Shown here: piece by piece, positions 9,105 to 17,304 of the stretch
Layout: every line of letters starts with the position of its first letter
Position numbering within the stretch: the stretch's first letter is position 1
Assembly (NCBI RefSeq): GCF_007830635.1
Contig: NZ_VLLA01000025.1
Span: 53,450-117,449, forward strand
Length of the DNA stretch: 64,000 nt
Source: Bradyrhizobium huanghuaihaiense
Lineage (GTDB): Bacteria > Pseudomonadota > Alphaproteobacteria > Rhizobiales > Xanthobacteraceae
Reading direction: 5' to 3'
Position numbers and translations under genes: made by a program
The notes under the pieces: generated by a model
Databases searched by the model: none
Told to the model about the DNA's origin: nothing
Seen by the model: only the letters and a program-made list of their open reading frames with translations

Positions 9105-9704
9105 ATGTCCAATGCCTATCAAGAACTGATCAATAGTGACCCGGAATGGAAGCGCAACTACGAGCTGATACGGACGCTCGGCGTCGAGAGTGAACGTGGC
9201 ATGGCGGTTCTGGTCGGAGCTGAGCTGGACCGCGCGCTGGAACTTGTGCTTTGTGCGTATCTTGCACCAGGAAAGGCGCGAACAGAGCTCTTCGCGGGCA
9301 GCTCGCCACCGCTCGGCACGTTCTCGGGCAAGATCAATCTCTGCCGCGCGTTGCATCTGATCAACGAAGACGAATGCACAGCACTTCACACGATCCGAAA
9401 GATTCGAAACGAGTTCGCGCATGACCCGGACGCATCCTTCGCAAATGCGCAAATCAGGTCATGGGTCGACATTCTTAGGAGCAATCCCGAGCAAGACCAC
9501 AAGACCAGATTCGAACTCGAGGCCGCAGGACTGATCGCATCGCTCGAAACGACGGCGGTCGATCAGGCGCACGGGCGGGTCTATGAAGAATCGTTCAATA
9601 CGTGGTACCGGCGTGGCGCCGATCGTGACGCCAAGCCATTAAAGTCGAAGGAAGAGGCCGCCGAGGCCTATCGATCGAAGAGGAGCGACAAGACCGCGCG
9701 CTGA
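9105..9704 (+). CDS. MltR-family / HEPN-like protein
   Basis: A 199-aa cytosolic protein. It shows the MltR layout: GMAVLVGAELDRALELVL, then an LFAGSSPPLGTFSGKI segment, then IRKIRNEFAHDP. The RNEFAH string is an R-x4-H arrangement like that of HEPN ribonucleases, and MltR-like proteins belong to that helical superfamily. Whether it cleaves RNA or is a regulator is not decidable here. It follows the DUF3800 gene on the same strand after a 72-bp gap and may be co-transcribed with it. The C-terminal 40 residues are charged. Confidence 0.6.
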   Translation: MSNAYQELINSDPEWKRNYELIRTLGVESERGMAVLVGAELDRALELVLCAYLAPGKARTELFAGSSPPLGTFSGKINLCRALHLINEDECTALHTIRKIRNEFAHDPDASFANAQIRSWVDILRSNPEQDHKTRFELEAAGLIASLETTAVDQAHGRVYEESFNTWYRRGADRDAKPLKSKEEAAEAYRSKRSDKTAR

Positions 9705-9725
9705 CCCAGATAGCCGAAGCGATGG

Positions 9726-9964
9726 TCACAAGGACCTGCTTCGCTTGTTCGAGGATGTCCGTTCGCCGCCATGGGCCATACGAAACGACAGGAGCCGGCG
9801 CTCGGCTTCAAGAACGTAGCGTCGATCAAGAGATGACCCTTGCACCCACTGGTTGACGTATCGCCGCAAGTCCAGCGGGGCGCGTTCTTTGACTAGCGCC
9901 AGTACGTACGGCCAATCGTTCCGACGAAAGCGCGTCAGCAGCCGCGAGACTACGCTGTCCTGGC
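9726..9964 (-). pseudogene. N-terminally truncated remnant of an unknown gene
   Basis: The minus strand from about 9964 down to a TGA at 9726-9728 reads as well-formed protein (DSVVSRLLTRFRRNDWPYVL, then LRRYVNQWVQGSSLDRRYVL). The frame closes a few codons upstream and has no start codon. Upstream bases in other frames suggest a frameshift or deletion. Family unknown. Confidence 0.4.
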
Positions 9965-9992
9965 CAGTTCTTTTTCAGCCGTGCTTCGAAAC

Positions 9993-10436
9993 TCAATTTT
10001 CGAAACTTTGATCTTTCGCTCTATCAGTACAACGAGCCAGAGCATCTCTTACGACGTTGACCGATGCTTCCAGTCTTTGAAGCATGGTCGTCAAGCTCAC
10101 GATCGTTGCTTCGTCCATGTGAAGATTTTGCGGGGTTAAAGTCGCGCGGATGAGTTGATCAATCGGCAATATGAGAGCTCCATTCGAAGAAGTCCTACCG
10201 CGTTCAAACGAGAACTCAGGAATCAGATCGCCGTCCGGGGTAAGCCTGCACGACAACGCCATGTTGGATGAAATTGCTTCTTCTAAGAGCTCAGCGGGAA
10301 TTTCGATCGCCGCGACAATGGCCCCGGTCTCACTGATTCTGTATCCAAACCGATAAAGATCATCCGCCGTTCCCGCATTTCCGAGACATACGCGTTCGGC
10401 AAAGGGTTCAACTGCTTGTCGAGCAGCAAGAGCCAA
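9993..10436 (-). CDS. Hypothetical protein divergent from the XRE regulator
   Basis: A 147-aa frame with even composition, no signal peptide or TM segment, and a helical C-terminus (TIVSLTTMLQRLEASVNVVR). It is divergent from the XRE gene with a 98-bp gap holding an inverted repeat, so it may be a target or partner of that regulator. No family recognised. Confidence 0.5.
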   Translation of the reverse strand: MALAARQAVEPFAERVCLGNAGTADDLYRFGYRISETGAIVAAIEIPAELLEEAISSNMALSCRLTPDGDLIPEFSFERGRTSSNGALILPIDQLIRATLTPQNLHMDEATIVSLTTMLQRLEASVNVVRDALARCTDRAKDQSFEN

Positions 10437-10472
10437 TAACTTAACTCCGTCAACGTAAGCTTCCCTCCGCTA

Positions 10473-10491
10473 ATACCTAATTTATCGGTAT
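10473..10491. promoter_or_regulatory. Inverted repeat, candidate XRE operator
   Basis: ATACC and GGTAT arms separated by 9 bases lie in an A/T-rich spot between the divergent hypothetical and XRE genes. The size and place suit autoregulation by the XRE protein, but short arms like these can arise by chance. Confidence 0.3.
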
Positions 10492-10511
10492 CTGAAAAGT
10501 CGTTCTATGTG

Positions 10512-10535
10512 TCTGGCCCCCTTCCGGAGGCCAGA
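10512..10535 (+). promoter_or_regulatory. Hairpin enclosing the ribosome binding site of the XRE gene
   Basis: The arms TCTGGCC (10512-10518) and GGCCAGA (10529-10535) pair perfectly. The GGAGG Shine-Dalgarno (10526-10530) and the A of the ATG fall in the loop and right arm. If the hairpin forms in the mRNA it would hide the start signal and limit translation. Confidence 0.4.
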
Positions 10536-10771
10536 TGCCCAAGACGGTTACCTCGCCCATTCAAAAGAAGCTTGCCGCCATGTTGGTCGAGCTAAGAAAG
10601 GGCGCGGGACTCCGTCAGGTTGATCTCGCCAACAAACTAGGGGTCTACCAATCCTGGGTAACCCACCTTGAATCTGGGCAACGTCGAATAGACGTCGTTG
10701 AGCTGATCGAGTTGGGGCGAGCCATTGGCTTTGACCCCGCCGAGGTCGTTCGGAAACTCAACAAACGTTAG
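10535..10771 (+). CDS. XRE-family helix-turn-helix regulator
   Basis: A 78-aa protein that is almost entirely one Cro/C1-type HTH domain: LVELRKGAGLRQVDLANKLG, YQSWVTHLESGQRRI, then a stabilising helix. Such small regulators usually bind DNA as dimers at their own promoter or act as antitoxins. GGAGG lies four bases before the ATG. Its 3' end overlaps the convergent Ku gene by 14 bp. Confidence 0.85.
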   Translation: MPKTVTSPIQKKLAAMLVELRKGAGLRQVDLANKLGVYQSWVTHLESGQRRIDVVELIELGRAIGFDPAEVVRKLNKR

Positions 10772-11729
10772 GGCCGAGCCAGGCAGACCGACGCTGCGAC
10801 CTTGCCGGCTGCTTTTTTGCACCTGCCTCCTTTGCCTGCTTCTTGCCGGCGATAGGCATCAACATCTCCTTCTGACCGCTTGCGGCCTTGCGCGGCTTCT
10901 TGGCCGACTTCTTCGGAGCATTTGCAGGCTCCGTCGCCTTCTCTCTCCCGACGCTCTGCCGTAGCGCCTCCATCAGATCAACGACGTTCTCACCCTTTGG
11001 CCGCTCTTTAGGGCGGATCAACTTTCCGGCCCGCTTCTGGTTGATCAATTCGACCAGTGCGCTTTCGTAGTGATCCTCGAACTTTTCGGGATCGAACGTG
11101 CCTGCCTTCTGGTTCACAATGTGCCTGGCGAGGTCGAGCATATCTTTGGTAACTTTGACATCCTGGATTTCGTCAAAGTACTCCTGCTCGCTGCGGACCT
11201 CGTAGGGGTAACGCAGCAACGTTCCCACGAGCCCTTTGTCAATCGGCTCCAGTGCAATGATGTGCTCGCGATTGGTCAGCACGACGCGGCCGATGGCGAC
11301 CTTGTTCATTTCACGGATGGTCTCGCGGATCACCGCGAAGGCGTCGTGGCCGACCTTGCCGTCCGGACGAAGGTAGTAGGGTCGGATCAGGTAGCGCGGG
11401 TCGATTTCTGACTTGTCGACGAACTCATCGATTTCGATCGTGCGGGTCGATTCCAACGCGATCTCTTCGAGCTCCTCCTTCGTCACTTCAATGAACTGGC
11501 CCTTCTCCAGTTCATAGCCCTTGACGATGTCCTCGTTAGGCACCTCGTCGCCCGTGTCCTGGTCCACCTTGATGTACTTGATGCGGTGGCCTGTCTGGCG
11601 GTTGAGCTGATTGAAGGAGATCTTCTCGGACTCAGAAGTCGCTGGGTACAGCGCCACCGGACAAGTCACGAGGGACAGACGCAGGAAGCCTTTCCAATTG
11701 GCACGGGGGCCGTGTACGCAGAACTCCAT
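10758..11729 (-). CDS. ku: Ku, non-homologous end-joining DNA-end binding protein
   Basis: About 323 aa from the ATG at 11729. The protein starts like typical bacterial Ku (GPRANWKGFLRLSLVTCPVA, then SEKISFNQLNRQTGHRIKY) and contains the conserved ELEKGQFIEVTKEELEEI and RPYYLRPDGKVGHDAFAVIR blocks. The C-terminus is a Lys/Ala-rich tail (KKSAKKPRKAASGQK) as seen in DNA-binding tails of rhizobial Ku. Bacterial Ku homodimers thread onto DNA ends and recruit ligase LigD. No ligD is visible in this window, so this copy must use one elsewhere. A longer frame to 11789 adds sequence unlike the family. The C-terminal codons overlap the convergent XRE gene. Confidence 0.92.
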   Translation of the reverse strand: MEFCVHGPRANWKGFLRLSLVTCPVALYPATSESEKISFNQLNRQTGHRIKYIKVDQDTGDEVPNEDIVKGYELEKGQFIEVTKEELEEIALESTRTIEIDEFVDKSEIDPRYLIRPYYLRPDGKVGHDAFAVIRETIREMNKVAIGRVVLTNREHIIALEPIDKGLVGTLLRYPYEVRSEQEYFDEIQDVKVTKDMLDLARHIVNQKAGTFDPEKFEDHYESALVELINQKRAGKLIRPKERPKGENVVDLMEALRQSVGREKATEPANAPKKSAKKPRKAASGQKEMLMPIAGKKQAKEAGAKKQPARSQRRSAWLGPNVC

Positions 11730-11852
11730 GTTGGACGGCTCGGACTCAAGACGATCGAAAGCGGCTGGTTCCGACAATGTCAGGGGCAAATAATTCGGCC
11801 AGCCTCCCTTCGTCGGACTCGACTTTTGTTCTCTTTATGTTCTAATTCCGGG

Positions 11853-12257
11853 ATGAACGATCGGCCTGCGAGTTGGCGAATGCCCACCCCGAAGCAAATG
11901 GAAAAGCTAGCCGCCTCAATGGGAAAGAAAGCCGCGAGGGAGCGTTCGCTCGGTCCCAAGGACGACATGCCGGACGAGTACTGGCATGCCCTCCTCGATG
12001 ATGCCGATGACCAGGCCGCGGTTTCGGGACGTTCGAGCCCCGGCCAGCGCCTCTGTGAGATGCCGCAGCATGTCCTGCGGGTTTCCTGCCGCAGGTGCGA
12101 GCGCATTGTTGAGATCCAGAAAGCGGATGCCGCCCGTCTCTACGGGCAACAGGCGAGCTGGAAGGAGGTCGGGCACCGTTTGCTGGACAACACATGCCAG
12201 AACCGAACCGGCCGCCACGAGGAGGACGGTTGCTGGCCGGCCTTCGGGCCGGTTTGA
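11853..12257 (+). CDS. Hypothetical protein with a CxxC pair
   Basis: About 134 aa from the ATG at 11853, divergent from ku across a 123-bp gap. The central VSCRRCERIVEIQKADAARL looks like half of a zinc ribbon, with one further Cys (NTCQNR) after it and a late Cys near the C-terminus. It resembles small zinc-ribbon-like hypotheticals that I associate with Bradyrhizobium, but I know no function. The N-terminal part is basic and Ala-rich. Confidence 0.5.
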   Translation: MNDRPASWRMPTPKQMEKLAASMGKKAARERSLGPKDDMPDEYWHALLDDADDQAAVSGRSSPGQRLCEMPQHVLRVSCRRCERIVEIQKADAARLYGQQASWKEVGHRLLDNTCQNRTGRHEEDGCWPAFGPV

Positions 12258-12818
12258 CCGATCCCCCCTGCGTCGGCCCCGGATGGCTCCGAAGCATCAC
12301 CCGACGCCGCTCTCCGGCGGCGACCGGAAAGCCCTTGGCAAGGAGCTCGGCAACCCGAAGCCTATGATTACGCTTCGTCCAAATTGCGTGCGTTCACCGA
12401 GCAAGCGAGCGAAGCAACCACAGACCAGTTGGACTGAAAGTTAAATGAGGCATATCACGAAAGTGATCGATACCCGCACCTAGGACGACGTTGGCGCGGC
12501 CGCCACCAAGCCTTCTCCGCGCCGGCCCATATCGGCTCAAACAGCAGCTCGTCGCAATTGAGCTATCGCCCGCGCGTTGATTGTATGTGCCAATGGGCAC
12601 TGGCGATCTCGAGGCGGATAGCACCAACGGAAGGATTCGCAATAGCAGCAGCGTTGAGCAGAACGTTGCCGTTACTCAGCGTTGCCACACATTTCGAATC
12701 CCCACATCTGCCCCTTGCTTCTCGGCAAGCGCACTCCTCCGACGAATAGAATCGCGTCGATGCCGCCCGCATAAAGCTCGATCACCGTTAGTCCCTCGCA
12801 GATCGCGATTCGGCTAAC
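12258..12818. other. Stretch without a supportable gene upstream of the integrase
   Basis: Only short frames on both strands with mixed composition and no motif. It could hold remnants of deleted genes; nothing can be named. Confidence 0.45.
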
Positions 12819-13184
12819 ATGATCGAGATAACAAAGCGCCCGAAGGGCGTTGGTCTGCACGATCCACTCCGTCTTGCTGTAGCAGCGGCCGTGGCATTCC
12901 CCGATGGTTCGATGACCGCTTCCGGACTGCGCAGAGAGAGCGCCCGCGGACGACTCATCATCGAGCGCATTGCGGGCAAGGACTACACAACACTCTTTTA
13001 TATAGAGAGAATGAGGGAATTATGCCGCGTCGAAGCAAGGGTGCCAGGCTCCATCTCAAGGCCGCTCGACGAGACAAAGCCGGCAAGATTACCCACCGGG
13101 CAACGTGGATCATCCGAGACAACGGCCTGGATATCAGCACAGGCTGCGCGTCAGATGAAATTACGGCCGCCGAGCAAGCGTTAA
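12819..13184 (+). CDS. Excisionase-like / integrase-associated protein
   Basis: A 121-aa frame starting ATG at 12819. The N-terminal half (LHDPLRLAVAAAVAFPDGSM, TASGLRRESARGRLIIERIA, GKDYTTLFYIERMRELCRVE) reads like an excisionase-type winged-helix domain in which a recognition segment follows an ASGLRRE helix. I associate such proteins with sites directly before tyrosine integrases in Bradyrhizobium islands. The C-terminal tail overlaps the integrase start by 163 bp in another frame. Probable role: directionality factor or regulator for island excision. Function is inferred from context and the motif pattern. Confidence 0.55.
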   Translation: MIEITKRPKGVGLHDPLRLAVAAAVAFPDGSMTASGLRRESARGRLIIERIAGKDYTTLFYIERMRELCRVEARVPGSISRPLDETKPARLPTGQRGSSETTAWISAQAARQMKLRPPSKR

Positions 13185-14249
13185 AGGATTATATTGCCTC
13201 GAAATACGCCCCCAAGCGCAAGGCCCAAGACATTGAATCAATCCCGATCGGGGATGTGCTCTCGATCTACCTCGATGCAGAGCTCGCCAAGCTCCGCGAT
13301 CGCTTCAAGGTCGCTGAAGATGATGAAGAGACGATTCCCGGCATCCGCAAGTTCAAGGCGGATTGGGCGCCTGAACGATTGGTGGGGCGCAAAAATGCTA
13401 GCCGGGGTCGACGGTGAGCAGTGCCGTCAATACGCTAAGGAGCGCGGCAACAAGGGCGGCTCAAGGCGCGATCTTGAAGACCTACGCGCAGCTATCAATC
13501 ATCATGCGGCGGAAGGTTATCATCGAGGGATCGTCAAGATCACGTTGCCAGCAAAGGGCGAGCCCCGCGATAAGTGGCTCACGAGATCCGATGCCGCAAA
13601 GCTGATCTGGACGTGCTGGAGATACCGCGAGCTGCAGAAGATGTCGCGGGGGCCACTGAAAGGCCAGAAAGTCGCGACCGGAAAGCGGCCCTTACGGCAC
13701 CTGGCACGGTTCATTTTGATTGGTGTTTACAGCGGGTCGCGAGCCGGCGCTATCGCCGCCGCTTCGCCGATTCCGGCAGTCGGCCGCGCGTTTGTCGACC
13801 TGGAGCGCGGTATATACTATCGGCGCCGCCAGGGCGACGCAAAGACCAACAAGCGGCAACCGCCAGTGCCGATCCCGCCGCGCCTGCTTGCGCATCTCAG
13901 GCGTTGGCACCGGATCGATCATCACGCGAAACACTTCGTGGAATTCAATGGAAAACCCGTCATCTCAGTGAAGACGGCCTTCAAAACCGCCGTGCGACTG
14001 GCCGGCCTTGGCGTGGGTATTTCGCCCCATACGCTTCGGCATACAGCAGCGACTTGGTTGATGCAGCGTGGCGCCGATCCGTGGCAGGCAGCGGGCTACC
14101 TAGGCATGTCGCTTGACGTTCTGCTCAACACCTACGGCCATCATCACCCCGATTATCTCGCAGACGCCGTTGAGAAGATCGCCAAGCGAGAGAGGAAGAT
14201 CGAAGGAAACCGCGGCAACTTCGATTCGGTACTGCCGCTGCGTCGATAG
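13022..14249 (+). pseudogene. Tyrosine integrase, frameshifted
   Basis: Two overlapping frames make one integrase. The first (from ATG 13022) covers the arm-binding N-terminus (MPRRSKGARLHLK) up to KADWAPERL. At about 13375 the coding shifts by one base and continues as NDWWGAKMLAGVDGEQCRQY to 14249. The catalytic part keeps the YSGSRAG arginine region, SPHTLRHTAATWLMQRG (H-x-L-R-H) and the C-terminal NTYGHHHPDY with the candidate tyrosine. A single-base indel therefore breaks an otherwise complete recombinase. It is oriented away from the left att and follows the excisionase-like gene. If the indel is a sequencing error the enzyme is intact. Confidence 0.8.
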
Positions 14250-14741
14250 AAGAATGGAGTTCGTGGGGATTGGATTGCTGGTGCAACCCGAACTGATGAC
14301 TATCGAGCTCACCCGACGTCCGTCAGAAGACCTTTGTTCGAGGCAGAGAGAGTATCAGGAAATTCCCATTGAAAAATAGAGCATTTTTCGATCTTGCCGG
14401 ACAAGCAACCACTGTTTGAGCTACGGCCTGAAGATAAATTCCGGCTCCGTTCCGTTAATGGCCGATCCATCCGCCGACCATCAAACGACCAACGAGCGGC
14501 GAACTAGTTGAACCAACCACTCTAATCGTTAGCCTATCCTCCGAGGGCAAAGGTCCACGCTTTCGGATCGTGACGGGCGGGCCAAAATGCAATAAGGTTG
14601 ATGCTGGCAAGACATGCTACCTTTGCTTCGCTCCAACATCACGCAACCGCGTGGCAGCTAAGTGAGGGCAAGAAACTAGAAAAATCCGGCTATATTTCAT
14701 AGACTTAAGTGCCTAGTTCGCACAAACAATAATGTCCCAAT
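14250..14741. other. Intergenic stretch without a supportable gene
   Basis: Mostly closed frames, A/T-richer than the neighbours. The promoter of the downstream trio probably lies in the last 100-150 bases; no unique -35/-10 pair stands out. Confidence 0.5.
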
Positions 14742-16493
14742 TTGACTTGGGGAAGGGCTGTGCTGTTGAGCGAATTGTTGCGCGAGGCAGTTATTGTTGC
14801 ACTGGTCCTCGCAATCAGTTGGTCAGCCTCGGTAGGTGGTGCTGCCTCACAGGAGCGCCCGTCTGACACATTCAGGGCATCGGCAGTCTCCCTGCTAGCC
14901 AGTTTTCTTCGAGTGAACGCCAGCTTCAAGGGTTGCAACGCGAAGGAGGGCTTTGCGTTTATCGTTGGCGAAAACGACGACAAGCTTTTCTTGGCGGTGC
15001 CGGATCACGTAATCCACTGCCGGGTATTTACTCCACCGGTTGCCGAAGTCGTCCAATTGGGGGGGTATTCGAGCGACGGGAAGCCTTTCAGCTTTGGCCG
15101 GGCAGACCCGATCGCCTTGCCTGCGGCGGGTACCAGTGGCTCCGAGGACATCGCCTTCCTATCGGTACCTAAGCCTCAAACCTGGACAACGAAGCACACG
15201 TTAATGGCGGACGCCGCCGAACTAGCGAACGGTACGGCTGTGACATTTCTGGGCTATTTACAGCGGCCGATCATCCCCCAACAGCTAGGTGTCGTCGTTG
15301 ATGTCTGCGACACCGCTTATACAACCAAAGCATGTGGAATCCTGGTTGAAAGGCTTGCGACGCAAGTCGGGACCTCTGGCGCGGTCGTCTTCAACGAGCA
15401 AGGACACGTCGTTGGATTGAACATTCTGGGAGAGCGCGATGAATCGCTTGCGCTTGCGCTTAGGCTTGATGAGATTCGGAGAATTGCAGAAAAAGCCGGG
15501 GTGCCGTGGAACATTTATACTGACGCCGAGGAACTCAAGTTCGGCGAGCGGTTGGGACGGGCCATCAATGGCGGCGACCGAGAGAAATTTAAGGCGGTCG
15601 TGGCCAAGCGCATCAATCTCGATCGATCATATAAGTTCAACGATGAGAATAGCCCGTACCCACCGCTTGCCGTTGCCGGTTGGGCGAACCAGATCGACAT
15701 GGCCGTGACTTTGATCAAGTCCGGCGCGCGTGCTCACTATGGCCCCGCTATTGGCGCGGCAATGGCAGCGCAGCGCTACGATGCCCTGAAGATCATGCTG
15801 GACGCAGGCATGGGTACCGCGTGCCCTTTTAATACCGCGCTCAGCAAGGGAGATGAGACTTCGATCAGGATGATCCTAGCGGCAAACTCCCGCGAGCTCG
15901 TAACGGGAAACTGCGGCGGGCTTACGCCAGTGAATGCAGCGATCAAGGCTGGAAGAGAGGACGTCGCAGCAGCCTTGTTCGAGTTAAGGCCAGCCGGCCT
16001 AGGCGACGAGGACCAACTGCTTGTTTCTGCTATCCTCAAAGGGCAGTCAAGCATGGTTGAAAAACTCCTGAACACCGGCGCTGGCAAAGGGTTAGTGGGC
16101 GATAACGTGACGGGAAGTCCGCTTCATGCCGCGGCTTTTGTGGGAAATTCAGAACAGGTCGAGCGATTGCTAGCGATGGGTGTGCCCGTGGACCTTCGCG
16201 ACTATCAGGGCGGGTTGTATGGACCAACGCCTTTTGAAGCAGCGATTTTTGGCGGCAACTTCCAAATTGCACGGCTGCTAGCCAAGCGAGGAGGTAGCCC
16301 GCTCGGGTACCGCAACGGCAAGGAGCGTATCTTCAGTGACCTTATCTTTTATAAGCTGACAGACGTCCAACAACAGCAGGCCAGACGCGTGGTGATAGAA
16401 CTGGCTACGGACTACTGCAGTAAGCTAAAAGAAACCCAGTTCAGCGAAGCACGCGACTTCCGCATTCAGCGACGGAATTGCGAGAATCTATGA
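14742..16493 (+). CDS. Secreted trypsin-like protease domain with ankyrin repeats
   Basis: Up to 583 aa. An N-terminal hydrophobic leader (EAVIVALVLAISWSASVGGA) predicts export. A chymotrypsin-fold domain follows with a full candidate triad: His89 in VPDHVIH, Asp136 in SEDIAFL and Ser212 in QVGTSGAVVF, where the usual GNSGG is GTSGA. From about residue 260 to 520 there are degenerate ankyrin repeats (for example GSPLHAAAFVGNSEQVERLL). The start is uncertain: TTG at 14742, GTG at 14760 or TTG at 14766; GGGGAAGG at 14749-14756 best suits 14766. It is first of three coupled genes; its stop overlaps the next ATG. Likely a periplasmic protease with protein-binding repeats; the target is unknown. 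Confidence 0.7.
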   Translation: MTWGRAVLLSELLREAVIVALVLAISWSASVGGAASQERPSDTFRASAVSLLASFLRVNASFKGCNAKEGFAFIVGENDDKLFLAVPDHVIHCRVFTPPVAEVVQLGGYSSDGKPFSFGRADPIALPAAGTSGSEDIAFLSVPKPQTWTTKHTLMADAAELANGTAVTFLGYLQRPIIPQQLGVVVDVCDTAYTTKACGILVERLATQVGTSGAVVFNEQGHVVGLNILGERDESLALALRLDEIRRIAEKAGVPWNIYTDAEELKFGERLGRAINGGDREKFKAVVAKRINLDRSYKFNDENSPYPPLAVAGWANQIDMAVTLIKSGARAHYGPAIGAAMAAQRYDALKIMLDAGMGTACPFNTALSKGDETSIRMILAANSRELVTGNCGGLTPVNAAIKAGREDVAAALFELRPAGLGDEDQLLVSAILKGQSSMVEKLLNTGAGKGLVGDNVTGSPLHAAAFVGNSEQVERLLAMGVPVDLRDYQGGLYGPTPFEAAIFGGNFQIARLLAKRGGSPLGYRNGKERIFSDLIFYKLTDVQQQQARRVVIELATDYCSKLKETQFSEARDFRIQRRNCENL

Positions 16494-17293
16494 CCACCTG
16501 TATCAGTGGCTCACGCTTAATGACCATCTTGCCGGTCGCGGTTATTAGCTTTTCGTCCATTCAGCGGTCACAAGCCGCCATGGACTGTGGTGCCGTGCTT
16601 ACGATGGACAACCAATCGCCGGCACATGGCGCGAGTTCGTACGGACGGCGCTCTGAGGAGCGATGCGAGGGGACTATTCGGGAAGATCAAGCTGGCTCGG
16701 TCGGTGTCGCGATATTGCGTCTCGAAGTCCTACCAAGGGTAGACCTCACTTTGGTCAAGACCGTGACGATAACTCGCACCGCCGATATACCCAAAGGCGC
16801 GAGCGCCATTGCAACCATTTTGGAGAGGACAGCACAACACTTCTATCGTCTCGACGCGGCGCTCGATAAGGCGAAGGCCGTTGCTTGGCCGCTCGACGAT
16901 GTTGCCAAACCACTTGGTGTCTCTCTGACTAGCCTGGACCTGGTCGGTCGGATCCAAGATCCGGCACAACCTGGACAGACGATCTTTTTCCCCATAGCTC
17001 TGCGCCAGCCACAGTCAGCTGGTCCCTCCGAACAGTCCGACCTCGCGCTTCGGATGATGCTTACAGCGCCGGCCCGAAATGTATCTGTCAGCGTCGGCCG
17101 CTCCGACCTATCCAATAAGTGCACCGTTGATCGCGAGCTTCTGAGCCTGGCATCCTCGTCGCCTTCAACGCCCATAGAATTGACGCTACCTGCTGCTATT
17201 CCCCGAATGTTTTGTATCGAGGTTACCTTCAGCACCAAGAATCTTGACGGGAAGTTCGTCGAAGGTAGTACCTACCTGTCCTTTCGAAAATAA
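16490..17293 (+). CDS. Secreted hypothetical protein, second gene of the trio
   Basis: About 267 aa. The ATG at 16490 overlaps the previous stop (ATGA), so translation is coupled; an ATG at 16520 is also possible. A hydrophobic segment (MTILPVAVISFSSIQRSQAA) serves as signal peptide. The mature part is beta-rich with a few Cys residues (MDCGAV, EERCEG, NKCTVD, MFCIEV) that could form disulfides in the periplasm. No known family. Placed between an exported protease-ankyrin protein and a membrane protein, it may be their periplasmic partner or substrate. Confidence 0.6.
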   Translation: MTTCISGSRLMTILPVAVISFSSIQRSQAAMDCGAVLTMDNQSPAHGASSYGRRSEERCEGTIREDQAGSVGVAILRLEVLPRVDLTLVKTVTITRTADIPKGASAIATILERTAQHFYRLDAALDKAKAVAWPLDDVAKPLGVSLTSLDLVGRIQDPAQPGQTIFFPIALRQPQSAGPSEQSDLALRMMLTAPARNVSVSVGRSDLSNKCTVDRELLSLASSSPSTPIELTLPAAIPRMFCIEVTFSTKNLDGKFVEGSTYLSFRK

Positions 17294-17304
17294 GGGGGCG
17301 CGGC

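Noticed and set aside
13022..14249. Programmed frameshifting in the integrase
   Set aside because: No slippery heptamer or obvious stimulatory hairpin is seen near 13375; a plain indel is simpler.
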